A DNA stretch of 9,223 bases from Oscillospiraceae bacterium (lineage in GTDB: Bacteria; Bacillota; Clostridia; Oscillospirales; Ruminococcaceae). Within the stretch, counting starts at the first letter, position 1. Each line of letters begins with the position of its first letter. Below are positions 1 through 6,145 of this stretch, piece by piece. The stretch is taken from positions 1 to 9,223 of the forward strand of contig JAFSHJ010000183.1 in the NCBI GenBank assembly GCA_017440425.1, read 5' to 3'. The notes below the pieces were generated by a model. It worked only from the letters and a program-made list of their open reading frames with translations, did no database searches and had not been told where the DNA came from. Both the position numbers and the translations under genes were made by a program.

Positions 1-5
1 ATATG

Positions 6-97
6 CCGAAAGACAAAGCTACCCCGCAGCGAATCACTGCGGGGTACATTTTATATGTAAAATGTCGCCGATGAAATCGGCGAGCTTTGTCCTTTGG
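6..97. repeat. Compound palindrome able to fold as a perfect four-way junction
   Basis: Four helices meet with no unpaired base at the junction. The outer stem pairs 6-20 with 83-97 (13 Watson-Crick pairs, one G-T at 8/95, one A-C mismatch at 11/92). Hairpin 1 pairs 21-29 with 37-45 around a 7-base loop. Hairpin 2 pairs 46-53 with 58-65 around a 4-base loop. Hairpin 3 pairs 66-72 with 76-82 around GAA. On the opposite strand the mismatch and the wobble swap roles, so either transcript folds equally well. Hairpin 1 is followed by CATTTTAT and could also act as a terminator for a gene left of the window. The arm lengths do not fit a tRNA. The pairing is seen directly; the identity is not known to me. 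A small interspersed (REP/MITE-like) element or a structured RNA are the main options. Confidence 0.75.
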
Positions 98-168
98 GAG
101 TGCCTGCAAAACCTGCATAAATCCCTGCTTTCTACAGATAATAGTAAAAAACAAGGGAGGAATTTTGA

Positions 169-600
169 ATGAACGATACCGTAAAACTGCTCCGCGAATG
201 TGACGCGGGAACAAAGATGGCAGTACAGTCGCTGGACGATGCCATGGAAAAGACACACAACGAGGCGCTGATCCACCTGCTGACACAGAGCAAACGTGAG
301 CACAGCGAGCTGGGCGACCGTCTGCACAGCCTGCTCAACGAGAAAGGCGTGCACGACAAAGAGCCGCCCGCAATGGCAAAGACCATGGCGCACATTCAGA
401 ACACCGTTAAGCTTGGCATAAACGGCACAGATGACCCCAGCATTGCGGAATTTGTCACTAACGGCTGCAACATGGGCACCAAAAACCTTGCAAAATATCT
501 CAACCAATACAAAAATGCCAGTAACGATGCCAAAAGCATCTGCGGCAAGCTGATCAACATTGAGGACAAGCTTGTCTCCGAGCTGAGACTTTATCTGTAA
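169..600 (+). CDS. Ferritin-like / DUF2383-type helical protein
   Basis: A 143-residue soluble protein, almost entirely predicted helix, with no signal peptide or membrane segment. The start is set by the Shine-Dalgarno GGGAGG at 155-160, eight bases before the ATG. The pattern of acidic and histidine residues (E10, E27, E44-H45, E47, H53) in amphipathic helices, and the overall helix-turn-helix spacing, resemble ferritin-like four-helix bundles of the DUF2383/PA2169 type common in Clostridia. A metal site is not proven: a clear pair of ExxH motifs is not visible. It is the only plus-strand gene, monocistronic, with its own terminator just after the stop, and it converges on the minus-strand array. 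The role is unknown; stress or metal-related storage is a guess from the fold. The coding call is firm, the family call moderate. Confidence 0.8.
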   Translation: MNDTVKLLRECDAGTKMAVQSLDDAMEKTHNEALIHLLTQSKREHSELGDRLHSLLNEKGVHDKEPPAMAKTMAHIQNTVKLGINGTDDPSIAEFVTNGCNMGTKNLAKYLNQYKNASNDAKSICGKLINIEDKLVSELRLYL

Positions 601-604
601 CACC

Positions 605-643
605 GCAAGAGCCTCCCGTTAAAAACGGGAGGCTCTTGCTTTT
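605..643 (+). terminator. Rho-independent terminator of the plus-strand gene
   Basis: A perfect 16-bp stem (605-620 with 624-639), GC-rich in its middle, closes an AAA loop and is followed by TTTT at 640-643, directly after the stop codon at 598-600. Read from the minus strand the same hairpin is followed by GGTGTTACAG with no T-run, so it would be a weak terminator for the minus-strand array that ends at 645, although it is the only hairpin available to it here. Confidence 0.93.
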
Positions 644-644
644 G

Positions 645-1328
645 TTAAAGAATGGAGAAAATCTCGTCCAAAGTTTTGATTTTGTAGTCTATGCGGATAT
701 TTTCCGGCATCGGTTTGCCGTCGGGATCATACCAGCAGCAGAGTATTCCTGCGTTGTTTCCGCCCAGCATATCGCTGGTCAGAGAATCTCCCACAATGAC
801 GACTTCATCCTTTTGATACTCGCCTATATCAAGCCAAACCTTTTCAAAAAATTCAATTTTCGGCTTTTCAGCACCCAGCTTTTCGGAGATGAACACTCCG
901 TCAAACAACTCGCCCAAACCGGATTTTGCAAGTTTTTTATCCTGTGCTATGGCGGTGCCGTTGGTCACGGCATACTGTTTAACTTTTCCCTTCAGGCTTT
1001 TCACAATATCGTAGCCGCCGTCGTTAAAAAACACGTTATCGCCCAATCTGAACTGATATTCACGGTTGAAGCTGTCCACATCCGAAAAAGCTATGCCTTC
1101 GGCTGCAAAAAACTCTTCAAATCTGCCGCGGAGCACCTGCGCTTTGGATATCTCACCACGTTCCAGCCGCTTCCAATACACATCGTTTATGGCAGAATAG
1201 CGGGCGATCATCTCATCGCTGCATTCACCCAAACCGAAAACCTCAAAGCAATTTTTAATGGATGCGTGCTCTGCCATTTTAAAGTTCAGCAGAGTGCCGT
1301 CAATATCCCAAAGTATAACCTTTATCAT
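645..1328 (-). CDS. yjjG: HAD hydrolase, YjjG-type pyrimidine nucleotidase
   Basis: A 227-residue cytosolic HAD phosphatase. Motif I is DIDGT with nucleophile D8 and acid D10. Motif II is TNG at 122-124. The motif III lysine is K155 in EKPK. Motif IV is GDSLTSD with D181 and D186. The helical cap lies between residues 15 and about 100. The length, the cap and the VTNGT/GDSLTSD spelling match the YjjG/YfnB group, which dephosphorylates non-canonical pyrimidine nucleotides and so keeps damaged bases out of DNA; this substrate is a family inference. GAGGGA at 1340-1335 supports the ATG at 1328. It is the last gene of the minus-strand array, 72 bp after the methyltransferase gene, and ends beside the convergent terminator. 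A general HAD phosphatase is the alternative. Confidence 0.88.
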   Translation of the reverse strand: MIKVILWDIDGTLLNFKMAEHASIKNCFEVFGLGECSDEMIARYSAINDVYWKRLERGEISKAQVLRGRFEEFFAAEGIAFSDVDSFNREYQFRLGDNVFFNDGGYDIVKSLKGKVKQYAVTNGTAIAQDKKLAKSGLGELFDGVFISEKLGAEKPKIEFFEKVWLDIGEYQKDEVVIVGDSLTSDMLGGNNAGILCCWYDPDGKPMPENIRIDYKIKTLDEIFSIL

Positions 1329-1400
1329 AACAAATCCCTCAAATCCACTTGTTGTAACGCTGTTACTTCCAAAAACGGAGCAGCTTTATCCTGCACCGCC

Positions 1401-2072
1401 TCACCATATAAATGGTATGAGTCTGTATTTGACCTTCTGCTTATATTCAGCATATCCCGCAAGCTCTTTTGTCAGAACCTCTTCCTCGTTTTTAATGCGT
1501 TTTGCAATTATCACGGGATAGAGCAGAAACACGGCAAAGGATATTGCAGAGCCCAGCACCAGCGGTATCATCAAAAACAGCAGCACCGTTGCAGAATACA
1601 TCGGGTGTCTCACCACACCGTAAAGTCCGCTGTCGATGACCGTTTGTCCCTCCTGCACCTCAATGGTTCGGGAGAGATAGGTGTTTTCCCGCAGCACCTC
1701 AGCATATATGATATATGCCGCCAAAAACAGCACCGCAGCAGCTATCACCGCCCAACCCGGCAGCATAAACCAGCCGAAGCGGAAGTTCAGTCCGCACAGC
1801 ACAAAACCTGCTATAAACATAAGTCCGCTGAGCTTTACAACCGTTTTCTGCTCGGTTTCCTTCTCCTTTGCGTTGAGGCGCTTTGCCAGCAATGCAGGAT
1901 TTTTCACCATCATAACGATCCCCGCAAAAAACATTGGCACAAACAAAATGCAGACAAACAGCCATCCCTGCCAATAGGCAAAGCTGCCCGCCGGCAGGAA
2001 AACCAACACCCCTACCAGAACAACTCCCAACAAAAATTTTGCTATTGCCTGAAAAAATAGCTTTTTTGTCAT
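1401..2072 (-). CDS. PEMT/ICMT-type membrane methyltransferase
   Basis: A 223-residue integral membrane protein with about five hydrophobic segments (roughly 9-27, 33-55, 78-98, 100-124, 160-180). The C-terminal half carries the hallmark of the isoprenylcysteine carboxyl methyltransferase / phospholipid methyltransferase superfamily: GLYGVVRHPMYS at 149-160 (R155, H156, P157), then RIKNEE at 182-187 and GYAEY at 196-200, which form the S-adenosylmethionine pocket in the family. It probably methylates a lipid or lipid-like small molecule at the membrane. Bacteria of this kind have no prenylated CaaX proteins, so the substrate cannot be taken from the name. The start at 2072 is supported by AAAGGTG and a GGAGG further upstream. 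It follows the MFS gene by 41 bp, probably in the same operon. Confidence 0.87.
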   Translation of the reverse strand: MTKKLFFQAIAKFLLGVVLVGVLVFLPAGSFAYWQGWLFVCILFVPMFFAGIVMMVKNPALLAKRLNAKEKETEQKTVVKLSGLMFIAGFVLCGLNFRFGWFMLPGWAVIAAAVLFLAAYIIYAEVLRENTYLSRTIEVQEGQTVIDSGLYGVVRHPMYSATVLLFLMIPLVLGSAISFAVFLLYPVIIAKRIKNEEEVLTKELAGYAEYKQKVKYRLIPFIW

Positions 2073-2113
2073 AATTTACACCTTTTCCTCCGCAGACCGA
2101 CCGTTTTTATATG

Positions 2114-3340
2114 TTACTGCGCCGCTTGGGCAGGCTGTTTCTTTTTTGTCTTTATGGTTGCGGCATATGCGCTGTTGCAAAGTCCGAGAATTGCAGAGAC
2201 GATGAACAGCAGCTCGATTCCCAGCGCTTTCCATATCCAGCCGCCGCACAGCGCAATGAATATGGTGATGACGTGGTTGATGGAAACACCGGTCGAGATG
2301 GTTGCCTTTACCTCCTCCGCATTGTCTGCAAGATCCTGAACATACAGATTGGATGCCATTGAGGACAGGGATATTACCGCATCCAGCACATAGTTGACAC
2401 AGCAGATAATGAAGGCTATCTCTGTTGGGAAAATTCGGTGTGCAAAGCCGTAGAAGAAGCAGACGATGACAAGTATCAGCGTATCCGCCACCATTACAGC
2501 CTTGTATCCCACCTTATCGATTATTCTGCCGATGACGGGAGACATAAAGAAGCAGGCTATTGCCGAAATTGCAAACAGCAGGCTGATGGTTGCAGCATTT
2601 GCGCCGTAAACCAGAATGAGCACGTAGGGACCGAAAGTGAAAAATACCTGCTTGCGGGCGCCGTAAAACATCTCCAGCATATAATATTTGGTATATTTTT
2701 TGCTGAAATAGAATCTCCTCTTGCTCTCATCCGTCTCGCTTTTGCCTTTGATACCCATTGAAAAGACAGCGCTGATGCCCGCCAGTATGGCGGCAATGCA
2801 GAAAAACACCGTATATGGCTGGTTCTTTGTGAATATCGCAAACACCACAACGATAACTATATAGCCGAACAGCGTGCCCACCTGACTGGCAGAGTTTTGC
2901 GCACCCAGCGCCGCACCTCCGCTGCCCTGCCTGGCATATTTGAGGGTAAGGGTGTTTTTCACTCCAATTTGAATATGCTCACCCAATGCATACATGCATA
3001 TCGCCAGCGTTACCAGCAGCTTTGTTGCGGGAAGCACCGCATGCATTCCCATGCCTATCAGCATTATCACCGCACCCGCTTTATAGAGCGTTTCTGCGGA
3101 AAACATGCAGAAAATTGCAAGTATAAGCACCAGCAAAACACCGGGTATCTCACGGAAAAACTCGGTGAGACCGCGGTCCGCCTCGTTCATCATAACAACT
3201 TCCGCAAGGAAGTTATCCAGCATTCCCTTGTAAAGACCGTAGGAAACGCCGGTTATCAAAATTGAAAGCAAAAATGTTTTGAAGCCCGATCCTTCCTCAA
3301 AAACACTTTTAAAATTGAGAAGTGCAGTTAATTTTCTCAT
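2114..3340 (-). CDS. Major facilitator superfamily transporter
   Basis: A 408-residue membrane protein made of two six-helix halves joined by a charged cytoplasmic loop at about 197-220. The second half has the motif-A-like loop GRIIDKVGYK at 271-280, as expected between helices 8 and 9 of an MFS carrier; the matching first-half loop is degenerate (around 80-88). The length is normal for the family and no frameshift is seen. The cargo cannot be read from the sequence. GGAG six bases before the ATG supports the start at 3340. It lies 26 bp after the flavodoxin-fold gene and 41 bp before the methyltransferase gene, so co-expression is likely. A drug or metabolite exporter or uniporter are possible; nothing points to a single substrate. 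Confidence 0.88.
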   Translation of the reverse strand: MRKLTALLNFKSVFEEGSGFKTFLLSILITGVSYGLYKGMLDNFLAEVVMMNEADRGLTEFFREIPGVLLVLILAIFCMFSAETLYKAGAVIMLIGMGMHAVLPATKLLVTLAICMYALGEHIQIGVKNTLTLKYARQGSGGAALGAQNSASQVGTLFGYIVIVVVFAIFTKNQPYTVFFCIAAILAGISAVFSMGIKGKSETDESKRRFYFSKKYTKYYMLEMFYGARKQVFFTFGPYVLILVYGANAATISLLFAISAIACFFMSPVIGRIIDKVGYKAVMVADTLILVIVCFFYGFAHRIFPTEIAFIICCVNYVLDAVISLSSMASNLYVQDLADNAEEVKATISTGVSINHVITIFIALCGGWIWKALGIELLFIVSAILGLCNSAYAATIKTKKKQPAQAAQ

Positions 3341-3366
3341 CCTTATCTCCGTTTATTCAACCTGCA

Positions 3367-3903
3367 TTACACGTTTTTGCCCATTTCATAGGCTTCTGTC
3401 ATTGCCTTTTTGTCTTTCACTTCGCCCTTTTGGTAGCAGCCCATGCCCAGCACAACGCCCATCTCCTTTGCGCCTTCCACGCAATCGGCATAGCCTCTGA
3501 AGCAGGCAAGTGTTGTGTCGGCAGATTCGATCTCTTCGTCAGCGGCGGTGGCTATGTAATAGAACTCCTTGTCCTTCACCTCTGTCCAACGGGCAACGCT
3601 GCGGTCGATAACAGCCTTCAGCTGTGCATCGATGGAATAGAAATAAACGGGGCTTGCCAGCACCATAACGTCGCAATCTATCATCTTCTGCAGAATTTCT
3701 GCCATATCGTCCTTTATTGCACATTCGCCTTTTTCCACGCAGGCATAGCAGCCCATGCAGTAGCCAATCTTTTTCTCCTGCACGCGGATCTTCTCAACCT
3801 GATGACCCGCCTCTGCTGCGCCACGCATAAACTCGTTGCAAAGCATATCGGAATTTCCGTTTTTTCTGGGACTTCCGGACAGTATCAAAACTTTTTTGCT
3901 CAT
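3367..3903 (-). CDS. Flavodoxin-fold NAD(P)H oxidoreductase with Isf-like cysteine cluster
   Basis: A 178-residue cytosolic protein of the NADPH-dependent FMN reductase / flavodoxin family. SGSPRKNGNS at 9-18 is the FMN phosphate-binding loop, and SPVYFYSIDAQLKAVIDR near 84-101 is the second flavin-contact and dimer segment. Residues C49, C52, C55 and C61 form CX2CX2CX5C, the spacing of the [4Fe-4S] ligands in archaeal iron-sulfur flavoprotein Isf (CX2CX2CX4-7C). It may therefore carry a cluster as well as FMN and move single electrons. That is a family inference, since many bacterial relatives share the cysteines without cluster proof. The start at 3903 has GAGGGG seven bases upstream, inside the duplicated leader (repeat copy A). 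The gene originally probably followed the TIGR04076 gene directly. Confidence 0.87.
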   Translation of the reverse strand: MSKKVLILSGSPRKNGNSDMLCNEFMRGAAEAGHQVEKIRVQEKKIGYCMGCYACVEKGECAIKDDMAEILQKMIDCDVMVLASPVYFYSIDAQLKAVIDRSVARWTEVKDKEFYYIATAADEEIESADTTLACFRGYADCVEGAKEMGVVLGMGCYQKGEVKDKKAMTEAYEMGKNV

Positions 3904-3906
3904 AAG

Positions 3907-4041
3907 TTTCCCCTCACAAATTTATTATCAGATTATTTCTCCGACGGAATATCGGTGGCTTCCAGCTTAAATATTACGGGACGGAAACCGTCGTTGCAGC
4001 TGCTTATGGCAACTCCCGGTTCTTTTGTCCAATCGTTGCAG
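3907..4041. repeat. Direct repeat copy A (135 bp)
   Basis: Aligns without gaps to 4715-4849 at an offset of 808 bp. I count four differences, at 3910/4718, 3951/4759, 4020/4828 and 4039/4847, giving 97% identity. On the minus strand it contains the last 34 codons and stop of the TIGR04076 gene plus the short leader and Shine-Dalgarno of the flavodoxin-fold gene. Identity stops abruptly at both ends. This is the headless copy, separated from the intact gene by the kinase-like gene. Confidence 0.95.
3933..4040 (-). pseudogene. Truncated 3' remnant of the TIGR04076 gene
   Basis: Read on the minus strand this gives 34 residues identical to the C-terminus (N75-K108) of the intact TIGR04076 protein at 4741-5067, then the same TAA stop at 3935-3933. 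The two coding differences inside those codons are silent (GAT/GAC for Asp, GAA/GAG for Glu); the one before it changes Tyr to Cys at the join. There is no start codon: six codons upstream in the same frame is the TAG that ends the kinase-like gene. The first 74 codons are missing, so it cannot make the protein. It is a relic of the duplication and not a gene in its own right. Confidence 0.92.
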
Positions 4042-4052
4042 TCATTGTGTAC

Positions 4053-4715
4053 CTACTTGTTAAATCCAAAATATGTTGCAACTTCTAATGCTGTCGTGTC
4101 AATGCTTGTATTGTCATTCCACACAATATTTTTAATGCCAAGATCAACTACCCAATCCGGTATAACACCTTCATTTGCGGCAACACTTTCATAGGCATTT
4201 TGAATGACAAGTTGTTTTTCCTCTTCACTCAAATCTGTTCTGCGATAAATTACATCACAGACATCTTCATGATCTGACCGCTTGAACCAGTCAAACGATG
4301 TGCTTTGGTTGCAGAGATGAACGGTATGAGTGGCAATCGGCACAATAGCGCAATAGTCAATATCTCCTTCGCAAATTATGACTTCATGTAAAGCAGAAAG
4401 CTGTATCAATTCGGCAACCATCATAGGTGTCATTTCTGCAACGAAATGCTTTTCGCGTTCTTCAATAACTTCTTTGGGAAGCTCCCAAAAGCTTTTTACA
4501 CCATATTCCTTTTGAAAATCACGGCACATATATGGCTGTTCAATGGGATTAGCCAATTTTATCTGGCGATCTCGGCTTTCGTCTGTGCTGTAAATATAGA
4601 AACCGTATTTTTCTTTTAATCGGTTGGCAATAGTGGTTTTGCCACGTCCCCAAATGAAGTAAACATTCTTTAATTTGTTTTTTATAATGCTGTCACCAAT
4701 ATTCATAACATACAT
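4053..4715 (-). CDS. P-loop NTPase, kinase-like, inserted between direct repeats
   Basis: A 220-residue cytosolic protein. After a beta strand (VYFIW, 18-22) comes GRGKTTIANRL at 23-33, a nucleotide-binding loop with the GKTT core, then YSTDESRDR near 42-50, placed like the acceptor-binding Asp of small-molecule kinases. VIICEGDID near 112-120 fits a Walker-B-like strand. The loop is short: canonical GxxxxGKT would need a Gly at residue 20, which is Phe. The substrate is unknown; nucleoside, sugar or shikimate-type kinase folds are the nearest comparison. The gene is AT-rich (36% GC in three 60-base lines I counted, against 56% in three neighbouring lines) and lies exactly between the two 135-bp repeats, so it looks acquired. 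GAGGG lies only 3-4 bases before the first ATG; Met4 is an alternative start. Confidence 0.8.
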   Translation of the reverse strand: MYVMNIGDSIIKNKLKNVYFIWGRGKTTIANRLKEKYGFYIYSTDESRDRQIKLANPIEQPYMCRDFQKEYGVKSFWELPKEVIEEREKHFVAEMTPMMVAELIQLSALHEVIICEGDIDYCAIVPIATHTVHLCNQSTSFDWFKRSDHEDVCDVIYRRTDLSEEEKQLVIQNAYESVAANEGVIPDWVVDLGIKNIVWNDNTSIDTTALEVATYFGFNK

Positions 4716-4849
4716 TTTCCCTCACAAATTTATTATCAGATTATTTCTCCGACGGAATGTCGGTGGCTTCCAGCTTAAATATTACGGGACGGAAACCGTC
4801 GTTGCAGCTGCTTATGGCAACTCCCGGCTCTTTTGTCCAATCGTTGTAG
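4715..4849. repeat. Direct repeat copy B (135 bp)
   Basis: The partner of 3907-4041. On the minus strand it begins inside the intact TIGR04076 gene (near codon 73), runs through the stop at 4741 and the short leader GTGAGGG, and its last matching base is the A of the kinase-like gene's first ATG at 4715. The inserted gene therefore sits flush against the repeat and takes its ribosome binding site from it. Confidence 0.95.
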
Positions 4850-5067
4850 AAAAATCCCTCTTTGCCTCCGCCGTTTGCCAGCGCAAAGACATACTGATAG
4901 ATGCAGTTCCATGCGGTGTGGCAAAAGCCCTCGGGACATTTGATATCCGCATAGAAAACCGCGCCCTCTTTCATCGCTCCGCAGGGACCAAGCTCAGGCT
5001 TGCCGTATTCCTTCACCACATCCTCCAGAAGCAACGTTTTCAACACTGTTATTTTCACCTTATTCAT
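4741..5067 (-). CDS. TIGR04076 family protein
   Basis: A 108-residue soluble protein of the uncharacterised TIGR04076 family, recognised by an N-terminal VKITVLK strand, PEGFC at 45-49, a Trp-containing helix after it (W53), and the C-terminal block GVAISSCNDGFRPVIFKLE near 82-100. Cysteines C29, C44, C49, C54 and C88 recur in the family and hint at metal or redox chemistry, but no function is established. The length is normal. AAGGGGA about eight bases before the ATG supports the start at 5067. It lies 25 bp after the HAD phosphatase gene. Its last 34 codons are the part duplicated at 3933-4040, and this is the complete copy. Confidence 0.88.
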   Translation of the reverse strand: MNKVKITVLKTLLLEDVVKEYGKPELGPCGAMKEGAVFYADIKCPEGFCHTAWNCIYQYVFALANGGGKEGFFYNDWTKEPGVAISSCNDGFRPVIFKLEATDIPSEK

Positions 5068-5092
5068 TTCTCTTTCCCCTTTTGAAACAGTT

Positions 5093-5746
5093 TTACTGTA
5101 TCTTCAAAACGTTCTTGCAGACATCTGCCACATCGTCCGCTATATAAACACTTTGATATCCTTCAAAATCAGCTCTTGCGGTGGTGCCTGTCAGTACGGC
5201 GGCAAAGCTAACACCTGCATTTGCTGCGGTTTTGGCATCCACAATGCTGTCGCCCACATAGAGCACATCTGCTTTATCCAGCGACAGACGGTCGATGACC
5301 CACAGCAGACCCTCCGGACTCGGCTTTGCTGCCTTCACGTCATCCGAACCGACGATGATATCAAACAAGTCTTCGGCGCCGTATTTTTCCAGAATACCCT
5401 CCACGCGGAAGCGATATTTTGTGGTGACTATCGCGGTTTTGCAGCCGTTTTCTCTCAGCTTTGCAACAAGCTCCTCCACTCCGTCATAGAGAGATGTGTT
5501 TGCGACCATAACCTCGTCCGCTTTGTGCTTGAACAGCTTGGTAAACTGCTCTGCCTCCGCCTTATCATCTCTGCCCGTCAGCATAAGATAGGCGACAGAC
5601 AATGTGTGACCTATCGTCTTTTTTATGGCATCCGGCGGCTTTTGCCCGTGCCCCATCTGCTCCAACGCATAATTTATGCTCATGGCAATACCCATGGAGG
5701 AATCCTCAAGGGTATAGTCAAAATCGAACACAACTGCTTTAAACAT
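5093..5746 (-). CDS. HAD phosphatase, phosphoglycolate-phosphatase-like, with DxDYT motif
   Basis: A 217-residue cytosolic HAD enzyme. Motif I reads DFDYT with D8 as nucleophile and D10 as acid; Tyr replaces the usual Gly. Motif II is TT at about 108-109, the motif III lysine is K141 in KPSP, and motif IV is GDSIVD with D166 and D170. The helical cap between residues 14 and about 80 places it with phosphoglycolate phosphatase / beta-phosphoglucomutase relatives. I choose ATG 5746 because GAGGTG lies six bases before it; a GTG three codons upstream overlaps that ribosome site and has none of its own. It follows the VOC gene by about 24 bp. The physiological phosphate ester is not predictable. 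Confidence 0.86.
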   Translation of the reverse strand: MFKAVVFDFDYTLEDSSMGIAMSINYALEQMGHGQKPPDAIKKTIGHTLSVAYLMLTGRDDKAEAEQFTKLFKHKADEVMVANTSLYDGVEELVAKLRENGCKTAIVTTKYRFRVEGILEKYGAEDLFDIIVGSDDVKAAKPSPEGLLWVIDRLSLDKADVLYVGDSIVDAKTAANAGVSFAAVLTGTTARADFEGYQSVYIADDVADVCKNVLKIQ

Positions 5747-5770
5747 ACGCTTCACCTCGTGCAGACCCGC

Positions 5771-6145
5771 TCACTCTTTGATTCCAAAATATATCCACCT
5801 GCCATCGATATCTTCAATGACAAACTCACGGTTGTGGTAGTCGGTTTTGTGTAATCTCTGCAGAATTTTAACTCCCTTTGCCTCAAACTCGTCCTGCAGC
5901 GCCTGCTGATCCACCGCTATTATGTAGGCATCTCCGCCGTATCCGTAGAGCTCGTGGTTGGGGATCACCCTCTGACCGTTTGACTGTGTCAGAATAAACT
6001 CCACACCGTCACGGTACAGGCATATGTGCTTTTCCATTGCATCCAGATAGTCAACTCTGCGGAATCCCAGCTTTTTCTCATAAAACTCCGCCGTTTTGCA
6101 GATATCCGTCGTTGGAAACACGCAATGTGATGCAAACAAATTCAT
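5771..6145 (-). CDS. VOC superfamily protein (glyoxalase/bleomycin-resistance fold)
   Basis: A 124-residue protein with two beta-alpha-beta-beta-beta units. The first has FYEKKLGF at 21-28, the standard helix of VOC domains; the second ends with FVIEDIDGRWIYFG at about 108-121, where E111 sits at a usual metal-ligand place. Such proteins isomerise, modify or simply bind and sequester small molecules and antibiotics. A specific substrate is not visible. Its ATG overlaps the VanZ-like stop codon (ATGA, 6145-6142), and AGGAAAGG lies just upstream, so the two are probably translated together. Confidence 0.87.
   Translation of the reverse strand: MNLFASHCVFPTTDICKTAEFYEKKLGFRRVDYLDAMEKHICLYRDGVEFILTQSNGQRVIPNHELYGYGGDAYIIAVDQQALQDEFEAKGVKILQRLHKTDYHNREFVIEDIDGRWIYFGIKE

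Noticed and set aside
6..97. tRNA or tmRNA-like cloverleaf
   Set aside because: The arms are 15, 9, 8 and 7 pairs with no 5-pair T arm, no anticodon-size loop in place and no CCA-adjacent acceptor.
94..142. Promoter for the ferritin-like gene
   Set aside because: GATAAT at 137-142 is a fair -10 box but has no -35 box at 16-18 bases; TTGGGA (94-99) with CATAAA (116-121) has the right spacing but is weak. Neither is good enough to list.
34..603. A minus-strand open frame over the ferritin-like gene
   Set aside because: It covers both the structured element and the terminator, and the plus-strand gene has the proper ribosome site and terminator.
1354..1366. Small hairpin between the methyltransferase and HAD genes
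   Set aside because: Only a 5-bp stem with a 3-base loop and no T-run; expected by chance.
636..2060. A 474-codon open frame on the plus strand
   Set aside because: It lies antisense to two well-supported genes (HAD nucleotidase and membrane methyltransferase), spans the gap between them, and its translation is a low-complexity, His/Gln/Cys-rich product with no recognisable domain. It is a shadow of the codon use on the other strand.
3322..4194. Long plus-strand open frames at 3322-4194 and 5000-5854
   Set aside because: Both cross several minus-strand gene boundaries, lack a Shine-Dalgarno and give no family resemblance.
3907..4849. Insertion sequence or integron cassette around the kinase-like gene
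   Set aside because: There is no transposase or integrase, no terminal inverted repeats and no attC-like site; the flanks are plain gene sequence in direct orientation.
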